Below are positions 24,667 to 35,270 of a stretch of DNA of 64,000 nt, piece by piece. Under the pieces are notes generated by a model, which was not told where the DNA came from, ran no database searches, and saw only the letters and a list, made by a program, of their open reading frames with translations. How positions within the stretch are numbered: position 1 is the first letter of the stretch; each line of letters opens with the position of its first letter. Position numbers and translations under genes: made by a program. This DNA comes from Sphingobacteriales bacterium 44-61 (GTDB lineage Bacteria; Bacteroidota; Bacteroidia; Chitinophagales; Chitinophagaceae): NCBI GenBank assembly GCA_001898405.1, contig MKTW01000011.1:316801-380800 (forward strand). The letters are read 5' to 3'.

Positions 24667-27410
24667 TCTATTTCCAACCCATTTGAAATTTTTTTCATGT
24701 ATGCAGGGATACCTTGCGTCATCCATTTTGGAGCAGGTTTGCCCATTAGGTAATGATCATAAAATTGCGTCAGCCTGATAGTATAGTCCCTCTTTTCCTT
24801 TTGTCCATGGTTGCCATGGTCTTGTCCATCATACTGAAGAATCCAAACCGGTTTATTTAGTCTTCTTAGTGCCAGGAACATTTCAACTGCTTGCTCAAAC
24901 GGGCTTCCCCCGTCGTCTTTGCTATGGTGGATAAGCAAAGGAGTTGTAATCCTGTCGGCTCTTAATATGACTGTCTCATCTAAGTAGGCGCTAGGCATTT
25001 CCCATAGCGAACCGCCAATTGGGCTTTCGTGTGAGATCATCCGGCTATTGCCTCTTAAGGTGGTTTTTAGATATGAACTTAGCCAGTCTGATGATCCTGC
25101 TCCTTCTATTGCCGCAGCAAATTTGTTGGAATACGAAACGATGTAATTGGTTAAGTGTCCTCCATGGCTATGGCCGTTTAATCCCATCCTATTACTGTCG
25201 ATAAAAGAGAATTGAGACAAATAGTTTCCCGCTCCTACAATTGAATTATACGCACTGTGTCCATCTTTGCTAGGATAAAAATAAATATCGGGGGTGAATA
25301 CCAAGTAACCCCTGCTAACTAACCATGCTACATTGATTTCATTTACTATAAACTTTGGAATTGGATATTCGTGGAGTCGATGGGACATTTGTTCGTAATA
25401 ACTGAAAATAATAGGGTATTTTTTTGCTGAGTCAAAATTCTCCGGCTTGTACAAAACGCCTTGCGACAATTTGCCATCCAGCATTGGAAAGGATACTAAT
25501 TCCGCGGTAAGCCAATTATACTTTTCCTGGGGCTGTAGATCTGTAAGCGCTTCGAACGTTTTAAAATTCCTGGTAAAATAAAAATTTGGTGCACTGGTAG
25601 CTTTTTGCAAGACGACTAGCCAAGCTTTTTTATTTTTTGCCTTCAATGGCTTCAAGTCGAGCCTGTCGAAAATTTCCGGGCTCATGGGCAACGTGCCGTA
25701 GGATCCCCTATAGATATCCCAGTTGCCTACTGATAGTTCTTGCGGTATCATATTTTTAATAATGTCTGTAACGTAGAAGCTGTTCTGCTTGTTTTTAATG
25801 TTATACCCGGTTAAGAGCACAGGGTTATTAGGGGTTATAACAATGGGTTCAGGTGCTCCGTCCATATCTTGAAGGAATCTTAGCTTGATACCATTAATTC
25901 GGCCATATCCCTTAGTGATAATTTGGGGAATGGCTTGGCCTGTTAAATCGACTTTCCAAATATCATAAAGATCGTATATGAAAAAATATTTTTCATCTGG
26001 TGTCCACCCGCTTACCTGGTTTGAAGATCGAGCTTCACTTAAGGAGTCTGAAATCCAAAAGTCATCTTTGAAGTCATACAGGTCTTGAATACCAGCATTG
26101 TTGAGCTGCTTTACCTGTTTAGATTGCACATTATAACTATAGCAGTTATAGTGCTTATTATGAATGCCCTTATTGAGATAAACGAAGTATTTCCCTGTTA
26201 GAGAAAAGTAAAATCGAGTATAACCAGCCAAATTTAGTTTAGTTCTTGATCCATCCACAAGAGAGACAATATAATAGCTGACCTGGGGGGCTTTCCCGAA
26301 TTGTCCCAGCCAAAACCTATCCCCTGAACTATCTTTTCTTATAACTGTATAGTCTCCACGAGGATCAAATGTTTCGATAAATTCATTGCCTTCAATCCAT
26401 TGAATGACAGGTGAATTACTTTTTATAGAAATGCTTGCAGTGTAGTGAGGCGGGTGATATTTTTGTTTTAACTGGTAGGATTGAATGTATTTGTCCTTGT
26501 AGTTCCAAACGTCTAGGGAAACGGCTTCAGGATCCGGGGATAGTTTTTCTTCATCTTTCTGCAGCTCAAATATAATATAACGTCCATCTACAGTAAACCG
26601 AAGTTCATTTTCCGAGATAGCTAATCCCGATTTTATGCCCGGGGTGGTTTTTATTGCTTTGGGCTCCGCATTGAACATTCCTTGCTGATAATAGGCTATT
26701 GAATACTGTGAACCTTGTTCATGTTCGTTGCCAATTAGAATCGCCAGTTGCGATCCTGGTGTATCGAATGCAGTAGTTTGGATTGATTGTTTTCTTGAAT
26801 TGGCCGACCATATTTTTTTCGTTTGCAAAGATGTCAGTGATACCCAGTATAAAGATTGAAAGCCATTTTCTTCCAAAGCTGTAATCAATAAAACACTGGC
26901 GTTTTCGCTGAATTGAAAATCTCTCATTTTACTGAATGCTTTTGATTTGCCGGTAATGATGTTGTAGAGGATCACTTTTGTACTATCATTCTTTGCCTCG
27001 TATGCAATCCATTCCCCGAATTCTTTACCGGGCTGCTGCATCCTTATTACACCTGGAATAAAGGTCTTGTTTCTTTTTTCTAAGTGGAGAAAGTATAATG
27101 TATCATTAGTATAGTAGTACAATTGTTTACTGTCAGAGGAAAACCATGCTTGGGAAACCCCGGGGATTGAGTCCAGCCATTTTCTGTTGATGGGTTGTAT
27201 ATAAAGCATCACGTTTCCTAGTTCCCTTTGTTCAACGGTATAATACATGTATTCCCCGTTATTACTAATTGCGGCGAAGTCTTGTGCCAACGAAGGCCAG
27301 TTTACCAGGGCAAGGCTATCTAGCGGCGGTTTGTTATTGGTCTGTGAATATGCGTGGGTGGGAAGAAAACTGCACAATAAAGCTAGCGGTAAGATTAAAA
27401 TATCTTTCAT
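24663..27410 (-). CDS. Secreted S9-family (prolyl oligopeptidase/DPP IV-like) peptidase
   Basis: The chosen ATG at 27410 gives a signal peptide (MKDILILPLALLCSFLPTHA, then YSQ). The N-terminal about 600 residues form a beta-propeller-like region. The C-terminal alpha/beta-hydrolase domain has GHSHGG (nucleophile Ser), the Asp in HHSKDDGGSP and the His in DGQDHGNHG, i.e. a full Ser-Asp-His triad. The family cuts short peptides, often after Pro or Ala. The gene is last in a minus-strand series SusC, SusD, thioredoxin, peptidase, suggesting uptake and digestion of a peptide ligand. It is convergent with the four-cysteine peptide genes. Confidence 0.9.
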   Translation of the reverse strand: MKDILILPLALLCSFLPTHAYSQTNNKPPLDSLALVNWPSLAQDFAAISNNGEYMYYTVEQRELGNVMLYIQPINRKWLDSIPGVSQAWFSSDSKQLYYYTNDTLYFLHLEKRNKTFIPGVIRMQQPGKEFGEWIAYEAKNDSTKVILYNIITGKSKAFSKMRDFQFSENASVLLITALEENGFQSLYWVSLTSLQTKKIWSANSRKQSIQTTAFDTPGSQLAILIGNEHEQGSQYSIAYYQQGMFNAEPKAIKTTPGIKSGLAISENELRFTVDGRYIIFELQKDEEKLSPDPEAVSLDVWNYKDKYIQSYQLKQKYHPPHYTASISIKSNSPVIQWIEGNEFIETFDPRGDYTVIRKDSSGDRFWLGQFGKAPQVSYYIVSLVDGSRTKLNLAGYTRFYFSLTGKYFVYLNKGIHNKHYNCYSYNVQSKQVKQLNNAGIQDLYDFKDDFWISDSLSEARSSNQVSGWTPDEKYFFIYDLYDIWKVDLTGQAIPQIITKGYGRINGIKLRFLQDMDGAPEPIVITPNNPVLLTGYNIKNKQNSFYVTDIIKNMIPQELSVGNWDIYRGSYGTLPMSPEIFDRLDLKPLKAKNKKAWLVVLQKATSAPNFYFTRNFKTFEALTDLQPQEKYNWLTAELVSFPMLDGKLSQGVLYKPENFDSAKKYPIIFSYYEQMSHRLHEYPIPKFIVNEINVAWLVSRGYLVFTPDIYFYPSKDGHSAYNSIVGAGNYLSQFSFIDSNRMGLNGHSHGGHLTNYIVSYSNKFAAAIEGAGSSDWLSSYLKTTLRGNSRMISHESPIGGSLWEMPSAYLDETVILRADRITTPLLIHHSKDDGGSPFEQAVEMFLALRRLNKPVWILQYDGQDHGNHGQKEKRDYTIRLTQFYDHYLMGKPAPKWMTQGIPAYMKKISNGLEIE

Positions 27411-27501
27411 GTCGAGATGATTAGTGTAATAAATCGTAAAAGAAAATATGATTTTGAATGACTGTTGTAGTATTATAAAATACAAAAAATTGGTTGCATT
27501 A

Positions 27502-28866
27502 TTACCATGTTGGCTGGCCGTTTTGGATGCTGTTTATTTTTTTTTGGTAATCCTTTGCGGAGTCTTTATCGCCATTCTGTTGAGCTAATTCGAGTGCTTT
27601 TATTTGCCAGGTAATAGCTTCTTTTTTTTGACCGGATTTGTATAGTAAGCAAGCATAAGTGTCAATAGTGAGATGATGCCAGAACGGGTTCACATTTTTG
27701 CTTCTTTCAATTACTCCTTTCATCCAGCCAAGCGCTGCTTTTATTTGCTTTTTGTCAGAGGTGTAATTAAACATCATCCATGCGGCACCATTGAGAATGA
27801 GATCAATAGCTGTTCCTGCTGGTTCATCTGGCAGGATGTAACCTAGACGGTATATTAAAAGGCTTACATTGCCATGCTTGCTTTGTAACCTGATAAATGA
27901 TTGCAGGTAGGCTGCGGTGTCGTTTATATATTCGTACCATCTTGTTTTCGCTGCCAGTATTGCGCGGCTCGCATAATTTCGCGGGTAGGATTTTAAGATA
28001 GCGGCTTGTATTGAATCCCAATTGGGTTTGCCGCCCTTCGCGGTGTCCACACTTTTTAAGACTGGTTGCGTAAATTCTTTACGGATTACCCGGTCGATAA
28101 TACTCCTGGAAAAATTTTTTCTCCCTACAATTTTATCTGCCTTCCTCGTATTTGGATAGAATAGGGAAAAGTACGGGTCGTTGGAAGAAGAAATAATGGA
28201 GCCAATATATTGGAGATGCGAGGAATCGAATAAGTATTGCCTTGGCAGGTTTGCTAGGTATTGTTTGTAATCTTTTTCCAGGCTATCCATCAAGCTTTGC
28301 TCCCTTGTTGATTTGGTGCATTGAATCATGTAAAACATCTTGGCGTAGTCTTTTACTCCACCGCGGTAGGCCCTTGCGAGTGCGTTGTATTCTTTGTAAG
28401 GATCATTGTATGTTGTGCCTGGAGTTACTGCTTCTCTGCCCAGGGAAAGAAATGCAGAGACGTTTTGGTAACCGGATTCTTTTTTAACTATTTTTCCTTG
28501 GGGAGAAAAGAATAGATAAGTAGGATAGGATAGAATTTTATAAGCTTCGTTAAGGTCGGCGGCAAATTGATCATTCGCAGTGGATGGTTTTTCTCCAACA
28601 GAATCCATCTGCACTTTAATATTGATGAACTGGTTGTTGAAGAAAGCTGCAACAGAATCATTAGTGTATATTTCTTTGTCCATTTTTTTACAGGGAATAC
28701 ACCAGGTCGTAAAACAATCTACAAAGACATATTTTCCTTCTGCTCTTGCTTTTTCAAAAAGGATCTTGGAGCTTACCAGTTCTTGGAACTGGATGCCTGA
28801 TTGTTGTTTTTGCGCATGGGTTGTTGTTGCTTGTAAAAGCAAGAGGATACACAGTGTTCGTTTCAT
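27502..28866 (-). CDS. Secreted thioredoxin-family protein with helical C-terminal domain
   Basis: Start at ATG 28866 gives a signal peptide ending THAQ. A thioredoxin domain follows with DCFTTWCIPCKKMDKE (CIPC active site) and SYPTYLFF with the cis-Pro. The C-terminal about 300 residues are helical, TPR-like (KNVNPFWHHLTIDTYACLLYKSGQKKEAI). Such proteins accompany SusC/SusD and S9 peptidases in many Bacteroidota loci. Possibly a periplasmic reductase for the imported substrate. 87 bp separate it from SusD and about 90 bp from the peptidase start. Confidence 0.85.
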   Translation of the reverse strand: MKRTLCILLLLQATTTHAQKQQSGIQFQELVSSKILFEKARAEGKYVFVDCFTTWCIPCKKMDKEIYTNDSVAAFFNNQFINIKVQMDSVGEKPSTANDQFAADLNEAYKILSYPTYLFFSPQGKIVKKESGYQNVSAFLSLGREAVTPGTTYNDPYKEYNALARAYRGGVKDYAKMFYMIQCTKSTREQSLMDSLEKDYKQYLANLPRQYLFDSSHLQYIGSIISSSNDPYFSLFYPNTRKADKIVGRKNFSRSIIDRVIRKEFTQPVLKSVDTAKGGKPNWDSIQAAILKSYPRNYASRAILAAKTRWYEYINDTAAYLQSFIRLQSKHGNVSLLIYRLGYILPDEPAGTAIDLILNGAAWMMFNYTSDKKQIKAALGWMKGVIERSKNVNPFWHHLTIDTYACLLYKSGQKKEAITWQIKALELAQQNGDKDSAKDYQKKINSIQNGQPTW

Positions 28867-28953
28867 ATAATAGTGATTAAGTGTTTGCATGACGGGCCGC
28901 AGGATGCGCAATCCTGTCATTTATTAGATGTTAATATCGAAATGAGTAATGCT

Positions 28954-30438
28954 TTAGTTGTAGCCGTCGTTCTGGATGAGCTTGGGATTTTTTTGAATAT
29001 CACCGTATGGAAGTGGATATAGCTGGTCGGTAGATTGCCATTGACCGCCTTTGATCGACGTTATAGGTGGCATGATGGTATTTATTGTTTGTGTTCTTTT
29101 AAGATCAAACCACCGGTGCCCCCACTCTGTAAACAATTCAACTTGTCGCTCTTGCGAGATTTTGGTTAGTAATTCATCTTTTCCCGTGGCTGCTGCGCCT
29201 GGGAGACCAGCCCGGTTTCTTATCATGTTTAAGTCGGATTGCGCGCCGTCCATATCATTGAGTTGTGCGAGCGCTTCTGCCCTAATTAAGTACAACTCTG
29301 CTAATCGAAATACCATTAAATATTCTGTAACAGGGTCGTCGAGGGTAGCGCTTTTATATTTGAATGGAAAAAAGTAGGTACTACCATCAACGGTAACATG
29401 GCTTACCCAGTTTGTTAGTCTTTGATCAGTTGCTTCAAAACTGTTTAGGAGTTTTTCGCTTAACCATGCCGGGTTACCGGCTCCAGGTGAAGTGACATCA
29501 CTTGGACCAGTTGAAGGAATAATGAACGTAAACGCATCCTCTGTATTTCGCCCTAGCCTTACAGGTTGCAGTTGCCAAATAGCTTCGGAACTGTTGGCTA
29601 GGAAAGTTTCATTTAAAGGTGGCAAATTAAATAGACCCTGTTCGTTAATAACGGAGGTGGCCGCCGTGTTTGCTTTTTCATATTGTCCCGTGTACAAATA
29701 AAACCTGGCAAGCAGGGTGAGTGCCGCCCATTTTGTTGGTCGTACTCTTTCGGAGGAATTTTTTTCTAATGTAGCATCGATATAGTGGTCACTTAGTAGG
29801 CCAGTGGCAGCAGTGAGGTCGGATTCAATTTGTTCATAAACGTTGCTAACACCTGATCTTGGAAGTTGCGCATTGATAAAAGGGTCGGTGCTTAGTGCAA
29901 GAGGGACGTTGCCATATAAAGAAGTAAGATAAAAATAAAAGAATGCCCTCATAAACCTGGCTTCTCCCAGTAGCTGCGATTTGACAATCGGCGTCAGCTT
30001 TTGAGCGTTGGCTAGGCCATCGATTGCAGAATTGCAGGTATATACGAAATTATATAAAGTGGTCCAGGCTTCTGATCCGTAGTTTTGATTGGCGGTTGAT
30101 ACTAACGTGTTGGTGTAATAAGCCCAGTATTTCTGGTCGGACACGCCATCGTATAGTGTAAATTCGTCGGCTGACAAACCGCATAGCAGAGACATGCCTA
30201 TATTTCCACTGAAAATCGAGTTATAGCCGCTCATATTGGCATATATTCCGGTAAGTGCTGAGATTGCAGAATTGTTGTCTTCATAAATGATTTCAGCATT
30301 GGTACTGGTAACCGGGGGATCAATTTCAATAAATTTTTTACAGCTTGGTATGACAGTCAGGACCAATGCGAATTGAAATATCCATTGTAAGAGGGAGGTA
30401 TTGTATCGGAATATTTTGAGTTTATTTTGTATACACAT
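28954..30438 (-). CDS. SusD/RagB-type nutrient-binding outer membrane lipoprotein
   Basis: The N-terminus ends in a lipobox (LVLTVIPSC, Cys about 33). The SusD fold is shown by the TPR-like helices (QKLTPIVKSQLLGEARFMRAFFYF), the middle KWAALTLLARFYLYTGQY and the C-terminal motif MIRNRAGLP followed by ERQVELFTEWGHRWFDLKRT. It forms the lid of the TonB-dependent SusC transporter encoded 20 bp upstream. The ligand is unknown; the neighbouring peptidase hints at a peptide. Confidence 0.95.
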   Translation of the reverse strand: MCIQNKLKIFRYNTSLLQWIFQFALVLTVIPSCKKFIEIDPPVTSTNAEIIYEDNNSAISALTGIYANMSGYNSIFSGNIGMSLLCGLSADEFTLYDGVSDQKYWAYYTNTLVSTANQNYGSEAWTTLYNFVYTCNSAIDGLANAQKLTPIVKSQLLGEARFMRAFFYFYLTSLYGNVPLALSTDPFINAQLPRSGVSNVYEQIESDLTAATGLLSDHYIDATLEKNSSERVRPTKWAALTLLARFYLYTGQYEKANTAATSVINEQGLFNLPPLNETFLANSSEAIWQLQPVRLGRNTEDAFTFIIPSTGPSDVTSPGAGNPAWLSEKLLNSFEATDQRLTNWVSHVTVDGSTYFFPFKYKSATLDDPVTEYLMVFRLAELYLIRAEALAQLNDMDGAQSDLNMIRNRAGLPGAAATGKDELLTKISQERQVELFTEWGHRWFDLKRTQTINTIMPPITSIKGGQWQSTDQLYPLPYGDIQKNPKLIQNDGYN

Positions 30439-30458
30439 GATTGGACAATTAGGAGTAA

Positions 30459-33400
30459 TTAGAATTGAAAACGAATACCCGTGGTTAGTATTCTTAACGG
30501 CGGAAGTAAGAAGGTGGTTTGTGTTTCAGGATCTAGGCCTTGGTAACTAGTAAAAGTTAATAAATTCTGCCCCTGAACGTAGACTTGGATATTACTGGAT
30601 TTTATTTTTTCAACCCATTTATGGGGAAGGTTCCACGAAATAGCAACATTTTTCAACCTGATAAACGACGCATCCGTATATACAGCATCACTTTGTAGGA
30701 GGCTATATATATTATCGATTCTTTCGCCGAAACTATAAGTGCCTAATTTACCGGTTAGTGCATCATTATCGCCTTGGTTGTGCCAACGGTTTAAAATCGT
30801 CTCTGGCTGGTTGCTGTATCCCCTGAAAAATACACCAGGCAAGGTGCTGCTACCATTGAAATATTTAAAGTTCTGACCGACCTGTTTAACAAACTGCAGG
30901 AGGAAATCGAACTGGATGCCTTTAAAGGTTAGGGTACTAGCTAGCCCGCCATAATATTTAGGAAAAGTGCTAATGAAAGTGTTCGCGTCTTCCTGGCGAT
31001 CAGGTTTCAGTGGATCGTTTTTAGACAGGAAGCTATAGAGGCCAGTTTGGGGATCTACTCCTTGGTAATGAAATGTTTTAAGGACATTAACAGGTTGGCC
31101 AATGACTAGTATTTGTGCATAGGTAGATGACTCAATACCGGGGAATTCCTTGACTTTGTTTTTGGGCAAGGTGAAATTCGAGTTAATAGACCAGGAAAGA
31201 CTTTTTCTTTTTATAATTGTTGTGTTTAGCGAGATTTCTAGCGAGGTGTTTTGGATAGTGGCTGGGAAATTAACAACAGGGATGCTGCTAAATCCAGTGA
31301 CAGTAGGCATGCTGTAGGGGAGCAGTTGATTCGATGACCGGTTGTCGCTATAAGTTATGCCAAGTAATATCCTGTCATTTATAAAGCCTAGGTCTAGCCC
31401 AACCTGGAATTTATTTGTTCTTTCCCATTGCAAATTTGGATTGGGTGGACTAGAAGGAAAGGTTGTTGAAATACCTTGGTATGGAATATCCACGTTCTCC
31501 GTAGGTTGAAATAATGCTAAATAGCCATAGTCGGTAATTTGGTCGTTCCCTGTTGTTCCGTAGCTAGCCCTGATTTTGCCAAAACTTAAAGGCTTTAATT
31601 GCCTTGTAATAAAATCTTCGCTAGAAAATATCCATCCTACGCCAATTGCACCGAAATTATGCAGTCGATTTGCTGATCCGAAACGGGAACTGCCGTCCCT
31701 GCGCGCAGTCAAATTGAGGAGATATTTATCCCGGTAGTTATAGTTTATTCTTCCAAAAAGTGCGCTGTATTTATACTGGGTATTAAATGAGTTGGTGGCA
31801 GTTAAAGAGCTGGCAGCTTTTGGATCCTTGAGGTTTCCTTCGCTAGTATAACCCGTTCCCACAATTGTTGCCCCACCTGTAAATACCTGGTTAAACGTAC
31901 CGCCGGCCAGGAATTGAATTGTTCCAAACGAAAGAGCCTTTTTATAATTGAGTTGTGGTTCGATAATCCAGGAATTGATATTCCGATTTCCATAAAAGGC
32001 AGTATTTTTTTGGACTGTATTGCGCCAATTTGGTCGAATAGCTGAAAGTGGCCTTGCTAAAAAGTCACCTGTAACCATGTTATTATACCCGAAGGTGCTA
32101 CCGATTTCAAGGCCAGGCATTAATTCATAATTTACCGAGAGATTAGCGATGAGGTTCTTTGTCGTGTTTTCGTATTTTTCATAACGGAATGCCAGCGGGT
32201 TGATAAATGTGGGGACGCCTGAACTGGTAAGTTGCCAATTTAGGCTTCCATCATCGTTGTAAAGCGGGGGAGCAATCGGTTCTGTTTGTATAGCGGACGC
32301 AGTTAAGTCTGTAGCAGGAAGCCTGTTAAAATCAATTACGTAGTTTCCTGAAAAGAGGAACTCGAATTTTTTATCTGTGCTTGTTGATTTGAGGTTGAAA
32401 TTTACTGCCCCCTTTTTATCTGCAAATTCACTTGGTAACGGGAATACTGTAGTTTGCTGGTTAAATGTGGCACCTACCAAGTATTGAATGTTGGGTGTTC
32501 CTCCCGAAATATTTGCGCTGGCTCCCAGTATTTGCGCCGTTTTGCCGATCAAGGTTTCTTGCCAGTCAGTGTACCTTGTCGTGTCCCATAATTTTAGATC
32601 ATTAGCTGATACGAATGGTGATGTCCAATCCAGGCCGTCGTTCTGGAACGCCTCGTAACGCATATCAAGGTACTGGCGGGAACCGAGCATTTTTAATTTG
32701 CGGGGAACTTGAGCCAATCCCTTTTTAATGTCGATGTTGACGGTTGTTTTCCCGATTTTTCCTTTCTTGGTAGTGACCAGGATGGCACCATTGGCAGCAC
32801 GTGATCCATATATTGCTGTAGCATCAGCATCTTTTAATACGGTGATACTTTCAATGTTAGAAGGGTCGAGATAATTTAGGGGATTTCCTTCGGCAGACTT
32901 TGATCCCGCAGCTATTTTCCCGGAGTTTCCGAAAATATTGACTGCTAATTCAGTACCTGTAAGTTGGGGAATTATGGGAACACCGTCGATTACGTACAAT
33001 GGGTCATTGCCGCTTTGTATGCTGTTTTGTCCTTGGACACGGACTGTTACACCGCCGCCCGAAATGCCGGAGTTTTGGGTAATAAAAAGGCCAGGAACAT
33101 AGCCTTGGAGTGCAAGGAGTGGGTTGTTAACTGGTTGCTTTCCTATTTCACTGGCTTTTACCGTGGTAACATTACCAGTGCTTAGTCGTTTTGTTGTTGT
33201 CCCGTAAGCAACAAAAAGAACCTGGTCGAATTCTTTTACCTTGGTGGTCAACTGGATAGTAACAGGGCCGCTTTCGCTAATTACTATTTCCTGCGGTTGT
33301 GTTTCTGTGCCAGAAATAATTAAAGTAATTGGCCCATCAATTTTTGATAGTGAAAACTCGCCATTATTATCTGTGCTTGTGCCTATTGTCGATCCTTTAA

Positions 33401-33893
33401 CCCTGATACTGGCTCCAGCGATAGGCTCCCCTTTTTCGTTAACTACTTTTCCCGTGATTGTTATTGGTGGAATTTTGCTTTTAGGGATAGGTGTTTCTTC
33501 CTTTTGTTTAACTACGATGGATTTATCTAAAATTTCAAAGGTGAATGGCTGATCTTTGAAACAAAAATCCAGCACTGATTTCACAGTGGCGTTTTTTACC
33601 TTGACGGTTACTTTATTAGCTTTTGCAAGTGCATCTTCCTGGAAGAAGAAATTGTAAGATGTTTGTTTTTGTATTTCCTCGAAAACTTTCTCGAGGGTGA
33701 CATTTGCCAGGTTTAAAGTAACCTGCTGGGCGCCGGTTTTGGCGCTCACGTGAAGGCAAAAAATGGTTACGAAAACAGTGAGTAATTTCATACCATGTAT
33801 TATGGGTTTGGAAATTCCAGCTTGTAAGCAACGTGGCAGAGTTTTTAAAGGGGGAAATAAGGGCGAAAATTGGCAAAAAGATTCCTGTTGCAT
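30459..33893 (-). CDS. SusC/RagA-type TonB-dependent transporter with N-terminal STN domain
   Basis: The chosen ATG is 33893 (MQQESFCQFSP); a later ATG at 33791 gives a cleaner signal peptide (MKLLTVFVTIFCLHVSAKTG). After it come the STN domain (VTLNLANVTLEKVFEEIQ), a carboxypeptidase-regulatory-like domain (ITGKVVNEKGEPIAGASIRV), the plug (DPLYVIDGVPI, SIESITVLKDADATAIYG) and a 22-strand barrel to the C-terminal phenylalanine. The STN domain means that the protein can signal to the FecR anti-sigma factor encoded just upstream. It forms a pair with SusD and imports an unknown, probably peptide, ligand. Confidence 0.95.
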   Translation of the reverse strand: MQQESFCQFSPLFPPLKTLPRCLQAGISKPIIHGMKLLTVFVTIFCLHVSAKTGAQQVTLNLANVTLEKVFEEIQKQTSYNFFFQEDALAKANKVTVKVKNATVKSVLDFCFKDQPFTFEILDKSIVVKQKEETPIPKSKIPPITITGKVVNEKGEPIAGASIRVKGSTIGTSTDNNGEFSLSKIDGPITLIISGTETQPQEIVISESGPVTIQLTTKVKEFDQVLFVAYGTTTKRLSTGNVTTVKASEIGKQPVNNPLLALQGYVPGLFITQNSGISGGGVTVRVQGQNSIQSGNDPLYVIDGVPIIPQLTGTELAVNIFGNSGKIAAGSKSAEGNPLNYLDPSNIESITVLKDADATAIYGSRAANGAILVTTKKGKIGKTTVNIDIKKGLAQVPRKLKMLGSRQYLDMRYEAFQNDGLDWTSPFVSANDLKLWDTTRYTDWQETLIGKTAQILGASANISGGTPNIQYLVGATFNQQTTVFPLPSEFADKKGAVNFNLKSTSTDKKFEFLFSGNYVIDFNRLPATDLTASAIQTEPIAPPLYNDDGSLNWQLTSSGVPTFINPLAFRYEKYENTTKNLIANLSVNYELMPGLEIGSTFGYNNMVTGDFLARPLSAIRPNWRNTVQKNTAFYGNRNINSWIIEPQLNYKKALSFGTIQFLAGGTFNQVFTGGATIVGTGYTSEGNLKDPKAASSLTATNSFNTQYKYSALFGRINYNYRDKYLLNLTARRDGSSRFGSANRLHNFGAIGVGWIFSSEDFITRQLKPLSFGKIRASYGTTGNDQITDYGYLALFQPTENVDIPYQGISTTFPSSPPNPNLQWERTNKFQVGLDLGFINDRILLGITYSDNRSSNQLLPYSMPTVTGFSSIPVVNFPATIQNTSLEISLNTTIIKRKSLSWSINSNFTLPKNKVKEFPGIESSTYAQILVIGQPVNVLKTFHYQGVDPQTGLYSFLSKNDPLKPDRQEDANTFISTFPKYYGGLASTLTFKGIQFDFLLQFVKQVGQNFKYFNGSSTLPGVFFRGYSNQPETILNRWHNQGDNDALTGKLGTYSFGERIDNIYSLLQSDAVYTDASFIRLKNVAISWNLPHKWVEKIKSSNIQVYVQGQNLLTFTSYQGLDPETQTTFLLPPLRILTTGIRFQF

Positions 33894-33954
33894 AAATTGC
33901 AATAAGTTGAGGTTAATTAATCTAGCTTAACGAGCGAATTGTTGACCTTGCTTT

Positions 33955-33986
33955 AGCCGGTGTGTTGCATCACGCCGGCTTTTTTA
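33955..33986 (+). terminator. Terminator-like hairpin between FecR and SusC genes (plus strand)
   Basis: AGCCGGTGTG and CACGCCGGCT form a stem with a short loop, followed by six T on the plus strand. Both flanking genes are on the minus strand, so it does not fit as a simple terminator of either. It may be the end of an antisense RNA, or only a hairpin. Confidence 0.4.
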
Positions 33987-34058
33987 TTGGTCTTATTTGT
34001 CATTAGCCGTTCCGGCATTGTATTATAAGTTGCAGCATATTAGTGTTGATTTTGGTTA

Positions 34059-35270
34059 TTATTGAATAATAAGGCGGTTGCCCTCGATTTCATATTTAAT
34101 TCCTCCCAGTTGCAGCATTTTAAGGACTTCCGATGCTTGCGTACTTCGGCTTATCTTACCGGTGTATTTTCCTGCTGGAATTTTTGATTTATACACTATG
34201 TCGACATCATACCAGCGTGCAATTTGCCGCATGATGGTGGCGACGTCATCGTTCTTAAATTGAAAATATCCTTTTGCCCAGGCAACAGCTTGGCCGGTGT
34301 TTACTTCGTTTGCTATATTTAGTTGCCCATTTTTATCCAGGCTGGATTGCTGCCCCGGTTTTAATACAACAATGTTTTTTTCTTGCTGCTGTAGTGAATG
34401 AACGCGTACGCTACCCTCTAGTAACGTAGTTTTTATTTCATTTTCGTCTTCGTAACCCATCACGTTAAAATGGGTTCCCAGTACTGTTACCTCCATGTCT
34501 TTAATCTTCACGATGAAGGGCATAGTCGCATTCTTCTTTACTTCAAAATATGCTTCACCCGTTACTTCTACGGTCCTGGTATTACCCGTGAATACAGGAG
34601 GGAAGCGTATGGAAGAGGATGCATTTAGCCAAACAGCCGTTTGATCAGGCAGTATTACTTTATATTGGCCACCGCGTGGTGTAGACACGGTATTGAATAA
34701 TGTAAGCTGGGGTTCGGTATTTGTTCGTGGTTGCCCGTTGCCGGTTTTTGTTATATATGCGAGTTGCCCGTCAGCCTTTTTCTCGATGATCATCCCCGTT
34801 TGTTCAGCCAGCTGCTCATTTTTTGCGCTACTTAAGTCGATCACCCTGCCATTTGCTAAGGTAAGCAGGGCCTTGTCTGAGCCGGGAGGTAAATCTTTTT
34901 TGATCGATGTTATGGCTGGTTCATTGAGGTTGCGAACTGTCGTATTTTTCCATAACAGCCATCCCAGTGTAGTTGCAGCTACAACTATGGACGCTGCGGC
35001 AATAAGTCGTTTCCATTTGAAATTGTGCTTAACAACTACAGCTTCCTGGTGAGGCAACCCCGTATTTATTTTTCCCCAGATCCTGCCAGAGTTTATACCT
35101 GTTAAATGATCCCAGTCCCATGGGCCTTCGCTCCCGGTAATTTTTTTAAAATACTCCCGGTTTTCTTCTATAGCCAGCCAGTTATCTAAGTCCTTCCTCT
35201 CGTCGGCAGTGAGTTCGCCTATTTTATACTTAGCAATTAGCTCGGCGATTTTTGCTGGTTGATGTTTCAT
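34059..35270 (-). CDS. FecR-family anti-sigma factor
   Basis: Start at ATG 35270 (MKHQPAKIAELI). An N-terminal cytoplasmic DUF4880-like helix region (GELTADERKDLDNWLA), one membrane helix (LIAAASIVVAATTLGWLLW) and a periplasmic FecR domain (STPRGGQYKVILPDQTAVWLNASSS, then VTGEAYFEVKK) are seen. The C-terminal part (DVATIMRQIARWYDVDIVY) is the usual STN-like end. It holds the ECF sigma factor until the SusC STN domain signals substrate. Sits between sigma factor and SusC in the typical order. Confidence 0.94.
   Translation of the reverse strand: MKHQPAKIAELIAKYKIGELTADERKDLDNWLAIEENREYFKKITGSEGPWDWDHLTGINSGRIWGKINTGLPHQEAVVVKHNFKWKRLIAAASIVVAATTLGWLLWKNTTVRNLNEPAITSIKKDLPPGSDKALLTLANGRVIDLSSAKNEQLAEQTGMIIEKKADGQLAYITKTGNGQPRTNTEPQLTLFNTVSTPRGGQYKVILPDQTAVWLNASSSIRFPPVFTGNTRTVEVTGEAYFEVKKNATMPFIVKIKDMEVTVLGTHFNVMGYEDENEIKTTLLEGSVRVHSLQQQEKNIVVLKPGQQSSLDKNGQLNIANEVNTGQAVAWAKGYFQFKNDDVATIMRQIARWYDVDIVYKSKIPAGKYTGKISRSTQASEVLKMLQLGGIKYEIEGNRLIIQ

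Noticed and set aside
33616-33876. ORF of 86 codons inside the SusC gene start
   Set aside because: A frame-shadow of the SusC leader and STN region.
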